NCBI RefSeq assembly: GCF_002483205.1
Contig: NZ_DLHM01000007.1
Coordinates: forward strand, 926,091 to 990,090
Direction of reading: 5' to 3'
Origin: Flavihumibacter sp. UBA7668
GTDB lineage: Bacteria > Bacteroidota > Bacteroidia > Chitinophagales > Chitinophagaceae
Length of the DNA stretch: 64,000 nt
The translations under genes and the position numbers were made by a program. A model generated the notes under the pieces. It did not search any database, had not been told where the DNA came from, and saw nothing but the letters and a program-made list of their open reading frames with translations. Of this stretch, positions 45,233-52,019 are shown piece after piece; positions within the stretch are counted from its first letter, which is position 1, and the number at the start of each line of letters is the position of its first letter.

Positions 45233-45832
45233 TTAAAATAAAGTGTTTGCTGAAGGATTGATCTGGAAACTTTTCCGGTGAAATTCGCAAAGCCCATATT
45301 GCAGGATGGCATCCCGGTGGATTTTGGTTCCATAGCCTTTATTTTTTTCCCATCCATAATGCGGATAAGCTGAATGGAGCTGGTGCATATGGTCATCGCG
45401 ATAGGTCTTTGCCAGAATACTGGCGGCTGCGATGGATGCATACAGGGCATCACCCTGAACAATACAACGGTGAGGAATACCCGAAAACGGCCGAAATCGG
45501 TTACCATCTATCAATAGCAATCCTGGCCTTGCCTTCAGTTGATCAATTGCCTGATGCATGGCTTTCCAGGTAGCCTGGAGAATATTGATGCGATCAATTT
45601 CAGCTTCCTCTACCTTTGCCACAGCCCATGCAAGGGCTTGTTTTTCAATAACATCTCTGAGTTCGTAGCGTTGTTTTTCCTTTACCTGTTTGGAGTCGTT
45701 CAGCAAGGGATGATAAAAACCGTCTGGTAAAATCACCGCAGCGGCAAATACCGGTCCGGCATAACAACCCCTTCCGGCTTCATCTATTCCGGCTTCAATA
45801 AATTCTGACTGATAACAGGCTTTGAGTGGCAT
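45233..45832 (-). CDS. rnhB: Ribonuclease HII
   Basis: A 199-residue endonuclease that cuts RNA in RNA-DNA hybrids and removes misincorporated ribonucleotides. Active-site segments: AGIDEAGRGCYAGPVFAAAVIL (Asp and Glu of the DEAGRG motif), LNDSKQVKEKQRYEL, and LLIDGNRF with the third Asp; KTYRDDHM supplies the fourth acidic region. The length is standard. Its 3' end directly abuts the convergent tsaC-type gene, so its mRNA probably runs antisense across that gene. Confidence 0.95.
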   Translation of the reverse strand: MPLKACYQSEFIEAGIDEAGRGCYAGPVFAAAVILPDGFYHPLLNDSKQVKEKQRYELRDVIEKQALAWAVAKVEEAEIDRINILQATWKAMHQAIDQLKARPGLLLIDGNRFRPFSGIPHRCIVQGDALYASIAAASILAKTYRDDHMHQLHSAYPHYGWEKNKGYGTKIHRDAILQYGLCEFHRKSFQINPSANTLF

Positions 45833-45896
45833 GGCTTGGTCAAAAATAGAAAGAATCTTTTGTCGTAGATTTATTGGTTTACTAAAACTCCGAAAT

Positions 45897-46532
45897 ATGT
45901 CAGTCAGCGAAATACAACAGCAGTTCCCGGCTTTTGAAAAGGAATTGGTACAAGATATCGAATCAAACAGTGAGATCCGCTCTTTTACTGCAGGAGAACA
46001 ATTAATGCGGACCGGTCAGTATTTTAAAAGTACTATGTTAATTGTAGAGGGACTGGTAAAAGTATACAGGGAGGACGATCAGGGAAATGAGTTTTTTATG
46101 TATTACCTGCAACCCGGACAAGCATGTGCACTTAGTATGGTTTGTGCGGTGAAGCAGGAAACCAGCCAGATTATGGCCAAAGCTGTAAAGGATACCGAGG
46201 TGATCAGCATCCCATTATCCTATATGGATGAATGGATGAGCAAGTATAAATCATGGTATCATTTTGTGCTGGAAACTTATCGCTCCCGTTTTGAAGAGTT
46301 GCTGGAAACCATCGATCATATTGCCTTTCAGGCGATGGATGAACGCCTTGAATTTTACCTCAAAAAACACGTTCAAACATTAGGTTCCAAAACCATCCCG
46401 CTCAGCCACCAGGAAATTGCTGATGAGTTGAATTCTAGCAGGGAAGTTATCTCCCGGTTGTTAAAGAAAATGGAACAAATGGGCAAGGTGAAGCTGCAAA
46501 GAAACTCCATTGAGGTAATAAAACTCAATTGA
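45897..46532 (+). CDS. Crp/Fnr family transcriptional regulator
   Basis: About 211 residues starting at ATG 45897; the longer frame from 45822 overlaps rnhB and adds 25 unlikely residues. An N-terminal cyclic-nucleotide-binding-type beta-roll (FTAGEQLMRTGQYFKSTMLIVEGLVKVYRED) precedes a C-terminal winged helix (LSHQEIADELNSSREVISRLLKKMEQMGKVKL). There is no cysteine cluster of the Fnr oxygen-sensing type. A cysteine in GQACALSMVC (about residue 80) could be redox- or persulfide-active. It precedes the sulfane-sulfur genes and has a plausible binding site just upstream of them, so it likely controls that cassette. Confidence 0.92.
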   Translation: MSVSEIQQQFPAFEKELVQDIESNSEIRSFTAGEQLMRTGQYFKSTMLIVEGLVKVYREDDQGNEFFMYYLQPGQACALSMVCAVKQETSQIMAKAVKDTEVISIPLSYMDEWMSKYKSWYHFVLETYRSRFEELLETIDHIAFQAMDERLEFYLKKHVQTLGSKTIPLSHQEIADELNSSREVISRLLKKMEQMGKVKLQRNSIEVIKLN

Positions 46533-46540
46533 TGTACTAA

Positions 46541-46556
46541 TGTGACAAAAGTCATA
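46541..46556. promoter_or_regulatory. Possible Crp/Fnr operator upstream of the persulfide operon
   Basis: TGTGACAAAAGTCATA has the dyad TGAC-N4-GTCA, resembling Crp/Fnr half-sites. A second perfect 12-bp palindrome, TACAAATTTGTA, follows at 46576-46587. Both lie in the 65-base gap between the regulator gene and the MBL-rhodanese gene. Confidence 0.45.
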
Positions 46557-46597
46557 GACCAGTGGGGGATTTAGTTACAAATTTGTATCTGAAACAA

Positions 46598-48028
46598 ATG
46601 AAAAACAGAAAAATGAAAATAGAACAAATTTATACCGGATGTCTCGCTCAGGGAGCCTATTATATTGAAAGTGAAGGGGAAGCCGTAGTGATTGATCCGC
46701 TACGTGAAGTGGAGCCTTATATTCAGCGAGCCGCCGAGGATGGTGCGAAAATAAAATATGTTTTTGAAACCCATTTTCATGCTGATTTTGTAAGCGGACA
46801 TATTGACCTGGCTCGCAAAAGTGGAGGAACTATTATTTATGGTCCGAATGCGAACCCAAGTTTTGATGCTTACATCGCAAAAGATGGTGAGGAATTCAAA
46901 GTGGGTAAACTCATTTTTAAAGTGATTCATACGCCCGGACATACCATGGAAAGCACCTGTTATTTGCTGAAAGATGCAACAGGAAAACATGTGGGATTGT
47001 TTTCCGGAGATACGCTCTTCATTGGTGATGTAGGCAGACCGGATCTGGCACAGAAAGCGGCGGATATGACGCAGGAAGAATTAGCAGCAACACTGTTTGA
47101 TTCCCTGAGAAATAAAATTATGCCGCTGGCGGATGATATCATTGTTTATCCGGCGCATGGTGCCGGAAGTGCCTGCGGGAAAAACATGAGTAAGGAAACT
47201 ACCGATACACTGGGTAATCAGAAGAAAACGAATTATGCACTAAGGGCAACCATGACAAAAGAGGAATTTGTGAAGGAAGTGACCAATGGACTTCTGCCAC
47301 CACCCGCTTATTTCCCCTTAAATGTTATGATGAATAAAGAAGGATATGACAGCATTGATGAAGTACTGGAGCGCGGGCAACATGCTTTGTCACCGGTAGC
47401 GTTTGAAGTGGCTGCCAATGAAACAGGTGCCCTGATATTAGATACCCGCGATCCGCAGGTATTTGCAAAAGGCTTTGTACCCAATTCCATTAATATTGGT
47501 ATCGATGGCAATTTTGCCCCCTGGGTAGGTGCCCTGATTCCCGATGTTAAACAGCAGCTCCTGCTGGTGGCTGAACCGGATCGGGTGGAAGAAGTAGTAA
47601 CAAGACTGGCACGGGTTGGATACGATTATACCATTGGCTTTTTGGAGGGCGGATTTGAAGCATGGAAAAAAGCAGGAAAAGAAATTGATACCATTCAATC
47701 TGTAACTGCGGAGGAATTTGCCGCAAAAGCAGCTAAAGAAAACATACATGTGCTTGATGTTCGGAAAAACAGCGAGTACCTGAGTGAACATGTTCAGAAT
47801 GCAGAGAATGCACCACTTGATTTTGTGAATGAAAGTATGTTGAAAGTGGATAAGAATAAAACCTATTATGTTCATTGCGCAGGCGGTTATCGTTCCATGA
47901 TTTTCAATTCTATTTTAAGAGCACGCGGGTATGATAATCTGATCGATGTAAATGGAGGATTTAAAGCAATAAAGGATACCGGGAAAGTAGAAGTTACGGA
48001 TTATGTATGCCCGAGTACGTTGATTTAA
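46598..48028 (+). CDS. MBL-fold persulfide dioxygenase-like protein fused to two rhodanese domains
   Basis: About 476 residues from ATG 46598 (ATG 46613 is also possible; a GTG at 46562 is unlikely). The metallo-beta-lactamase domain (about 1-250) has ETHFHADFVSGH with His59 and His61, IHTPGHTMEST and FSGDTLFIGDVGRPDL, the three iron ligands of ETHE1-type persulfide dioxygenases; the usual DH is DF (Phe64). The first rhodanese domain (about 270-370) has no catalytic cysteine (LLLVAEPDR), the second (about 375-470) has Cys427 in VHCAGGYRSM. Such fusions oxidise glutathione persulfide to sulfite and transfer sulfur, protecting against sulfide. Confidence 0.9.
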   Translation: MKNRKMKIEQIYTGCLAQGAYYIESEGEAVVIDPLREVEPYIQRAAEDGAKIKYVFETHFHADFVSGHIDLARKSGGTIIYGPNANPSFDAYIAKDGEEFKVGKLIFKVIHTPGHTMESTCYLLKDATGKHVGLFSGDTLFIGDVGRPDLAQKAADMTQEELAATLFDSLRNKIMPLADDIIVYPAHGAGSACGKNMSKETTDTLGNQKKTNYALRATMTKEEFVKEVTNGLLPPPAYFPLNVMMNKEGYDSIDEVLERGQHALSPVAFEVAANETGALILDTRDPQVFAKGFVPNSINIGIDGNFAPWVGALIPDVKQQLLLVAEPDRVEEVVTRLARVGYDYTIGFLEGGFEAWKKAGKEIDTIQSVTAEEFAAKAAKENIHVLDVRKNSEYLSEHVQNAENAPLDFVNESMLKVDKNKTYYVHCAGGYRSMIFNSILRARGYDNLIDVNGGFKAIKDTGKVEVTDYVCPSTLI

Positions 48029-48095
48029 AAGTAAAAAGTAAAAAGTAAAAAGTAAAAAGTGAAAAGTAAAAAGTGAAAGGTGAAAAAGAAAATCT
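48029..48095 (+). repeat. AAAAGT-type tandem repeat
   Basis: Five or more copies of a 7-base GTAAAAA unit pass into GTGAAAAG and GTGAAAGGTGAAAAAG, ending ten bases before the rhodanese gene. A short relapse (GTGAGGTGAAAAGTGAAAAG) follows that gene at 48398-48418. The words match those at 577-620 and, in complement, at 1506-1535. Confidence 0.85.
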
Positions 48096-48401
48096 ATGAT
48101 TAATATTTTGAAATCGATGTTTGGAAAGACAGGGGATTTCCAGGCTTTACGTGAAGCAGGAGCTATTGTACTGGATGTTAGGACTCCCGAGGAGTTTGAA
48201 TCGGGACATATTTCCGGATCAATCAATATCCCGCTGGACCAGCTGAGCAGACAGCTGGCAGGTTTGAAGAAGGATGGGAAAGCAGTAATTGCTGTTTGCC
48301 GATCTGGAAACAGAAGTGCAATGGCCGTTGCACAAATGAAAGCAGCAGGTATCGAAGCATATAATGGAGGGGCGTGGGAAAGTTTGAGAAGCAAGGTGTG
48401 A
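48096..48401 (+). CDS. Single-domain rhodanese sulfurtransferase
   Basis: A 101-residue sulfurtransferase. The rhodanese fold shows GAIVLDVRTPEEFESGHISGSINIPL near 22-47 and the active loop VCRSGNRSAM with Cys68, which carries the persulfide. It matches PspE/GlpE-like single-domain proteins. It lies in the persulfide cassette, bounded on both sides by purine repeats. Its final codons (SKV) run into repeat sequence, so the native C-terminus may have been altered by repeat insertion. Confidence 0.93.
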   Translation: MINILKSMFGKTGDFQALREAGAIVLDVRTPEEFESGHISGSINIPLDQLSRQLAGLKKDGKAVIAVCRSGNRSAMAVAQMKAAGIEAYNGGAWESLRSKV

Positions 48402-48431
48402 GGTGAAAAGTGAAAAGAAAAACATAAGAAA

Positions 48432-48683
48432 ATGGAAAGAGTAGTAAAGGGCTGGAGTTTTATGCGTTGGTTACGGTTGAGTATGGGAATTTATGCACTG
48501 GTGGCTGCCGTGATTCAACAGGAATGGATACTTGGTATTGCCGGTATATTCCTTACAGGAATGGCCTTACTGAATATAGGTTGTTGTGCTGGTGGTACCT
48601 GTACACCGATGCCTCGCAGAAATAAAACTGAAAAGGAAACCGGCGGAACTATTCAGTTTGAAGAAATTAAATCGGAAAAATAA
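48432..48683 (+). CDS. DUF2892 (YgaP transmembrane-type) small membrane protein
   Basis: An 83-residue protein with two hydrophobic helices (about 16-30 and 33-48) and a cysteine-rich segment NIGCCAGGTCTPM near 53-65, then a charged tail. DUF2892 is the membrane part of YgaP, a rhodanese that handles sulfide or persulfide in the inner membrane; here the soluble rhodanese and the membrane part are separate neighbouring genes. The CC and C could accept sulfane sulfur. It lies 5 bases before thioredoxin. Confidence 0.82.
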   Translation: MERVVKGWSFMRWLRLSMGIYALVAAVIQQEWILGIAGIFLTGMALLNIGCCAGGTCTPMPRRNKTEKETGGTIQFEEIKSEK

Positions 48684-48688
48684 CATTC

Positions 48689-48988
48689 ATGAGCAGTTTT
48701 CAGAACCTGATAAATTCAGATAAACCTGTGTTGGTTGATTTCTTTGCAGAATGGTGCGGTCCGTGTAAAATGATGACCCCCATTCTGAAAGAGGTGAAAA
48801 ATAAGTTGGGTGATTCTGTCACTATTATAAAGGTGGATGTTGACAAGAATCCGGATGCCGCTCGCCAATTTAATGTACAGGGAGTACCAACACTAATCGT
48901 TTTTAAGAAAGGCGAGGTTAAATGGCGCCAGAGCGGTGTTGTGCAATCCCGGCAATTAGAACAGGTACTGAATAGCGCGATTTACTAA
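48689..48988 (+). CDS. trxA: Thioredoxin
   Basis: A 99-residue cytosolic thioredoxin with the active site WCGPC (about 22-26 in FFAEWCGPCKMM), the cis-proline loop GVPTLIVFKKG and the usual fold. It reduces disulfides and can remove persulfide sulfur as sulfide. Its place in this cassette suggests that it recycles the rhodanese or transporter cysteines. The symbol denotes the family; other thioredoxin copies are likely elsewhere in the genome. Confidence 0.93.
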   Translation: MSSFQNLINSDKPVLVDFFAEWCGPCKMMTPILKEVKNKLGDSVTIIKVDVDKNPDAARQFNVQGVPTLIVFKKGEVKWRQSGVVQSRQLEQVLNSAIY

Positions 48989-49043
48989 TGAATGCTGAAA
49001 AATTTTAGATCAACCGATCTTAACCCAAATACAATTTAAAGTT

Positions 49044-49607
49044 ATGCTTGAATGGTTAAAGCAACCATGGCCATGGTATGTAGCAGGGCCATTGATAGGA
49101 TTAACGGTACCTACCTTACTGATTTTAGGAAATAAAAGTTTTGGTATATCCTCTTCCCTGAGGCATGTATGTGCTGCCTGTATACCCGGGAAGATTCCTT
49201 TTTTTCAGTATGATTGGAAGAAGGAATTATGGAATATGTTTTTTGTGGTCGGTATTTTATTGGGGGGTGTTTTGGCAGCCTGGCTATTGTCGAACCCGGA
49301 ACCGGTAATAGTGCATCCTAATCTTGCTGCAGAGTTGGCAGGATATGGGATAACCGACTATTATGGGTTGGTACCAACTGAAGTATTTAACTGGCCAGCA
49401 TTGTTGACTCCACGTGGTTTTATTATGATGGTGGTTGGTGGATTCATGGTCGGATTTGGAACCCGCTATGCTGGTGGATGTACATCGGGGCATGCCATAA
49501 TGGGAATTAGCAACCTGCAGATGCCTTCGGTTATTGCTACCTGTTGTTTTATGATCGGGGGATTTATTATGGCCAACCTTATTCTTCCATTTATTTTATC
49601 ACTTTAA
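49044..49607 (+). CDS. YeeE/YedE half-transporter (first)
   Basis: A 187-residue inner membrane protein with about four helices. The conserved half-repeat GFGTRYAGGCTSGHAIMGISNL carries the essential-type cysteine in GGCTSGH. Full-length YeeE/TsuA proteins, which import thiosulfate through a line of cysteines, contain two such halves; here they are two consecutive genes, like PmpA/PmpB. It also has a CAACIPG motif near residue 40. It probably pairs with the next protein. Confidence 0.87.
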   Translation: MLEWLKQPWPWYVAGPLIGLTVPTLLILGNKSFGISSSLRHVCAACIPGKIPFFQYDWKKELWNMFFVVGILLGGVLAAWLLSNPEPVIVHPNLAAELAGYGITDYYGLVPTEVFNWPALLTPRGFIMMVVGGFMVGFGTRYAGGCTSGHAIMGISNLQMPSVIATCCFMIGGFIMANLILPFILSL

Positions 49608-49619
49608 GATTTTAGCAAA

Positions 49620-50147
49620 ATGTCAACAAGCAATACGTTTGTTCAACCACAGGATTCCGGGATACCAAATACAGACTTTGAGGTACGGTCACTTGATACC
49701 ATGTGTGTTAGCGATACTAAAGTGACTGAACCCTGGTATAGTAATCTTAAATACCTCGTTATTGGAATATTATTTGGGATTGTATTTGTAAAAGCTGAGA
49801 TCATTAGCTGGTACAGGATTCAGGAAATGTTCCGTTTACAAAGCTTCCATATGTATGGCGTCATTGGATCCGCTGTACTAGTTGGGATGCTTTCAGTTTT
49901 CCTGATCAAGAAGTTCAATATCAAAACCATTTATGGTGAAAAGATTGAATTTCATGATAAAAAATTCAACAAGGGTCAAATATATGGTGGCTTACTCTTC
50001 GGACTGGGATGGGCCATAACAGGTGCCTGTCCGGGTCCTTTGTTTGCACAGATCGGGACTGGTGCTACAGTTATTATAATAACCCTTCTTTCCGCAATTG
50101 CAGGAACCTGGGTGTATGGAAAGTTTAGGGATAAACTACCACATTAA
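49620..50147 (+). CDS. YeeE/YedE half-transporter (second)
   Basis: A 175-residue membrane protein, the second half of the pair. The key motif is GLGWAITGACPGPLFAQIGTG with the conserved cysteine. A soluble N-terminal stretch of about 45 residues contains a further cysteine (DTMCVSD). It begins 12 bases after its partner and is followed by a strong terminator that closes the operon. It likely moves sulfane sulfur or thiosulfate across the inner membrane. Confidence 0.87.
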   Translation: MSTSNTFVQPQDSGIPNTDFEVRSLDTMCVSDTKVTEPWYSNLKYLVIGILFGIVFVKAEIISWYRIQEMFRLQSFHMYGVIGSAVLVGMLSVFLIKKFNIKTIYGEKIEFHDKKFNKGQIYGGLLFGLGWAITGACPGPLFAQIGTGATVIIITLLSAIAGTWVYGKFRDKLPH

Positions 50148-50162
50148 TTTATTCTGAACGAT

Positions 50163-50197
50163 AAAAAAGAGGCTGACGAAAATCAGCCTCTTTTTTT
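50163..50197 (+). terminator. Terminator of the persulfide operon
   Basis: AAAAAAGAGGCTGA (50163-50176) and TCAGCCTCTTTTTTT (50183-50197) form a long stem with loop CGAAAA and a seven-T tail. The A-run on the 5' side makes it effective in both directions. Confidence 0.92.
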
Positions 50198-50319
50198 ATT
50201 CACTTATCCATCCAATAAGGAAGTGATTTTTATACTTAAATACCGTGTTTTCACCTGTAATTATGTAAATCTCTATGCTTATATTTTGATTAAGTAATTT
50301 AAGTATTAATCAGTAGGTA

Positions 50320-50856
50320 ATGGCAAAGAGAGAATTACAGACATTAGTAGCGGAACAAAAGATTCTAAATAGAATTTACGCTGTGAGGGGCCAAAAGATT
50401 ATGTTGGATGAAGACCTTGCAGCTATGTATAATGTCGAAACAAAACGTCTGAATGAACAGGTAAAGCGCAATCTAAAACGATTTCCAAAAGATTTCATGT
50501 TTACACTTACTAAAAAGGAGTTTGACAACTTGAAGTCGCAAAGTGCGACTTCAAGTTGGGGTGGAAGAAGAACTCTGCCATACGCATTTACAGAACAGGG
50601 AGTAGCAATGTTGTCAAGTATATTGAACAGTGATGTTGCTATAGAAGTAAATATTAAAATCATTCGGGTATTCACAAAGCTTAGAGAACATGCACTTACT
50701 CAGAAGGAAATCTTATTACAATTATCGAAACTCGAGAAAGAAGTAAAGGGTAATAGTAAAGACATTGAAAATATATTTATTGTCATTAAGGAGCTTCTGG
50801 AGAAGGAAAAGAAGCCCTCACCTCGAAATAAAATAGGATTTAAGCAATATGAATAA
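50320..50856 (+). CDS. ORF6N domain protein
   Basis: A 178-residue protein. The ORF6N DNA-binding-type domain occupies about 10-100 (VRGQKIMLDEDLAAMYNVETKRLNEQ is the signature, then VKRNLKRFPKDFMFTLTKKE and YAFTEQGVAMLSSILNSD). The C-terminal third is a charged, probably coiled-coil helix. This domain occurs in phage antirepressors and in many stand-alone chromosomal genes of Bacteroidota. No other phage gene is near, so a residual or domesticated regulator is likely. Function unknown. Confidence 0.88.
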   Translation: MAKRELQTLVAEQKILNRIYAVRGQKIMLDEDLAAMYNVETKRLNEQVKRNLKRFPKDFMFTLTKKEFDNLKSQSATSSWGGRRTLPYAFTEQGVAMLSSILNSDVAIEVNIKIIRVFTKLREHALTQKEILLQLSKLEKEVKGNSKDIENIFIVIKELLEKEKKPSPRNKIGFKQYE

Positions 50857-50874
50857 ACATAGTTTCTGATGTCA

Positions 50875-51876
50875 TTACAAAACCTGAAACCCAAATGCAT
50901 ACGGATCATCTTCAGGGTCAATCGAAATGGTATTATAACCATAGATTCTGGCCCATCCTTCAATACCTGGACGGATAGCGGGTTTTCCGGCAATAGTTGT
51001 TTCATCTTCGATAGTGCCGATAAAGGTGGAACCGATGATACTCTCATGAACAAATCGATCTCCTTTTTTTAATAAACCCTTTGTATACCATTGAGCCATT
51101 CTGGCTGAAGTGCCGGTGCCGCAAGGGCTTCGATCTATGGCTTTATCGCCATAAAATACAGCATTACGAGCAGTAGAAGAAGGGTCCAGCACAGCACCTG
51201 CCCATAGAATATGCGAACACCCGTTGATAGTTGGATCATCGGGATGTACAAAGGAATATTTTTCGTTGATGCGTTTTCTTAACTCGCGTGCCCAGGCAAT
51301 TAATTTATCTGCAGAATAGTGTTCCAATCCGGCAAAGTTTTTCTGCACATCTACTATTGCATAAAAATTACCACCATAGGAAACATCAATTACCAGTTCT
51401 CCCAACTCCGGGCAATCAACGGTTAATTCGGTTGAAGCCAGATATGCAGCTACATTGGTGAGTTTAACGGAGCGTACTTTATTTCCTTCCTGTTTGTATT
51501 CAATTTGTACCAAACCGGCGGGAGCCTCCATCCGAATGCGGCCTGGAATTTTTGGCACAATCAACCCTTCTTCCACTGCAATGGTGATGGTTCCTATGGT
51601 TCCATGTCCGCACATGGGAAGGCAGCCACTGGTTTCAATGAATAAAACCGCGACATCATTGGCCGGATCATGGGGCGGATATAAAATAGATCCACTCATC
51701 ATATCATGCCCCCTGGGTTCAAACATCAGGCCTTTTCTGATCCAGTCATAGTCTTTCAGAAAATGCTGGCGTTTTTCGCTCATGGTTCTGCCGATCAATA
51801 CCGGTCCGCCGCCTGCTACCAACCGAACCGGATTTCCACAAGTATGGGCATCAATACAGAAAAAAGTCTTCTTCAT
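50875..51876 (-). CDS. 4-hydroxyproline 2-epimerase (proline racemase family)
   Basis: A 333-residue cofactor-free enzyme. Both catalytic cysteines are present: Cys89 in MCGHGTIG and Cys252 in DRSPCGTGTSAR, which marks a racemase or epimerase rather than the Cys/Thr dehydratase. The likely reaction is trans-4-hydroxy-L-proline to cis-4-hydroxy-D-proline, the entry step of bacterial hydroxyproline catabolism. Genes for all later steps lie within 8 kb, so hydroxyproline is the favoured substrate over proline. The gene is divergent from the DUF885 gene. Confidence 0.92.
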   Translation of the reverse strand: MKKTFFCIDAHTCGNPVRLVAGGGPVLIGRTMSEKRQHFLKDYDWIRKGLMFEPRGHDMMSGSILYPPHDPANDVAVLFIETSGCLPMCGHGTIGTITIAVEEGLIVPKIPGRIRMEAPAGLVQIEYKQEGNKVRSVKLTNVAAYLASTELTVDCPELGELVIDVSYGGNFYAIVDVQKNFAGLEHYSADKLIAWARELRKRINEKYSFVHPDDPTINGCSHILWAGAVLDPSSTARNAVFYGDKAIDRSPCGTGTSARMAQWYTKGLLKKGDRFVHESIIGSTFIGTIEDETTIAGKPAIRPGIEGWARIYGYNTISIDPEDDPYAFGFQVL

Positions 51877-51987
51877 AAAATATCCTTGGTTCCCGAAAAT
51901 AAGGGTAGTTCCGCAAGAATCATCAGCCCGGTTAATTTCCGTAAAGTGAAAGCTAAATGAGGATTATCTTTCACAGGCTATTTCAAG

Positions 51988-51995
51988 TATGTTTG
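51988..51995 (+). promoter_or_regulatory. -7 box for the DUF885 gene
   Basis: TATGTTTG, an exact TAnnTTTG match, 24 bases before the ATG. A TTAT at 51964-51967 stands at the -33 distance, only a weak match. Confidence 0.5.
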
Positions 51996-52019
51996 ATTTA
52001 AACAGGCCCATTTAACAAT

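Noticed and set aside
44890..45507. Minus-strand frame of 205 codons across the tsaC/rnhB junction
   Set aside because: It overlaps two genes with clear family motifs and shows no recognisable domain itself.
45822..45896. Longer N-terminus for the Crp/Fnr regulator
   Set aside because: It overlaps rnhB, and the added residues do not look like the family's start.
46562..46597. GTG start for the MBL-rhodanese protein
   Set aside because: It lies over the palindromic regulatory sequence, and the domain begins at MKIEQIYTG; ATG codons at 46598 and 46613 fit better.
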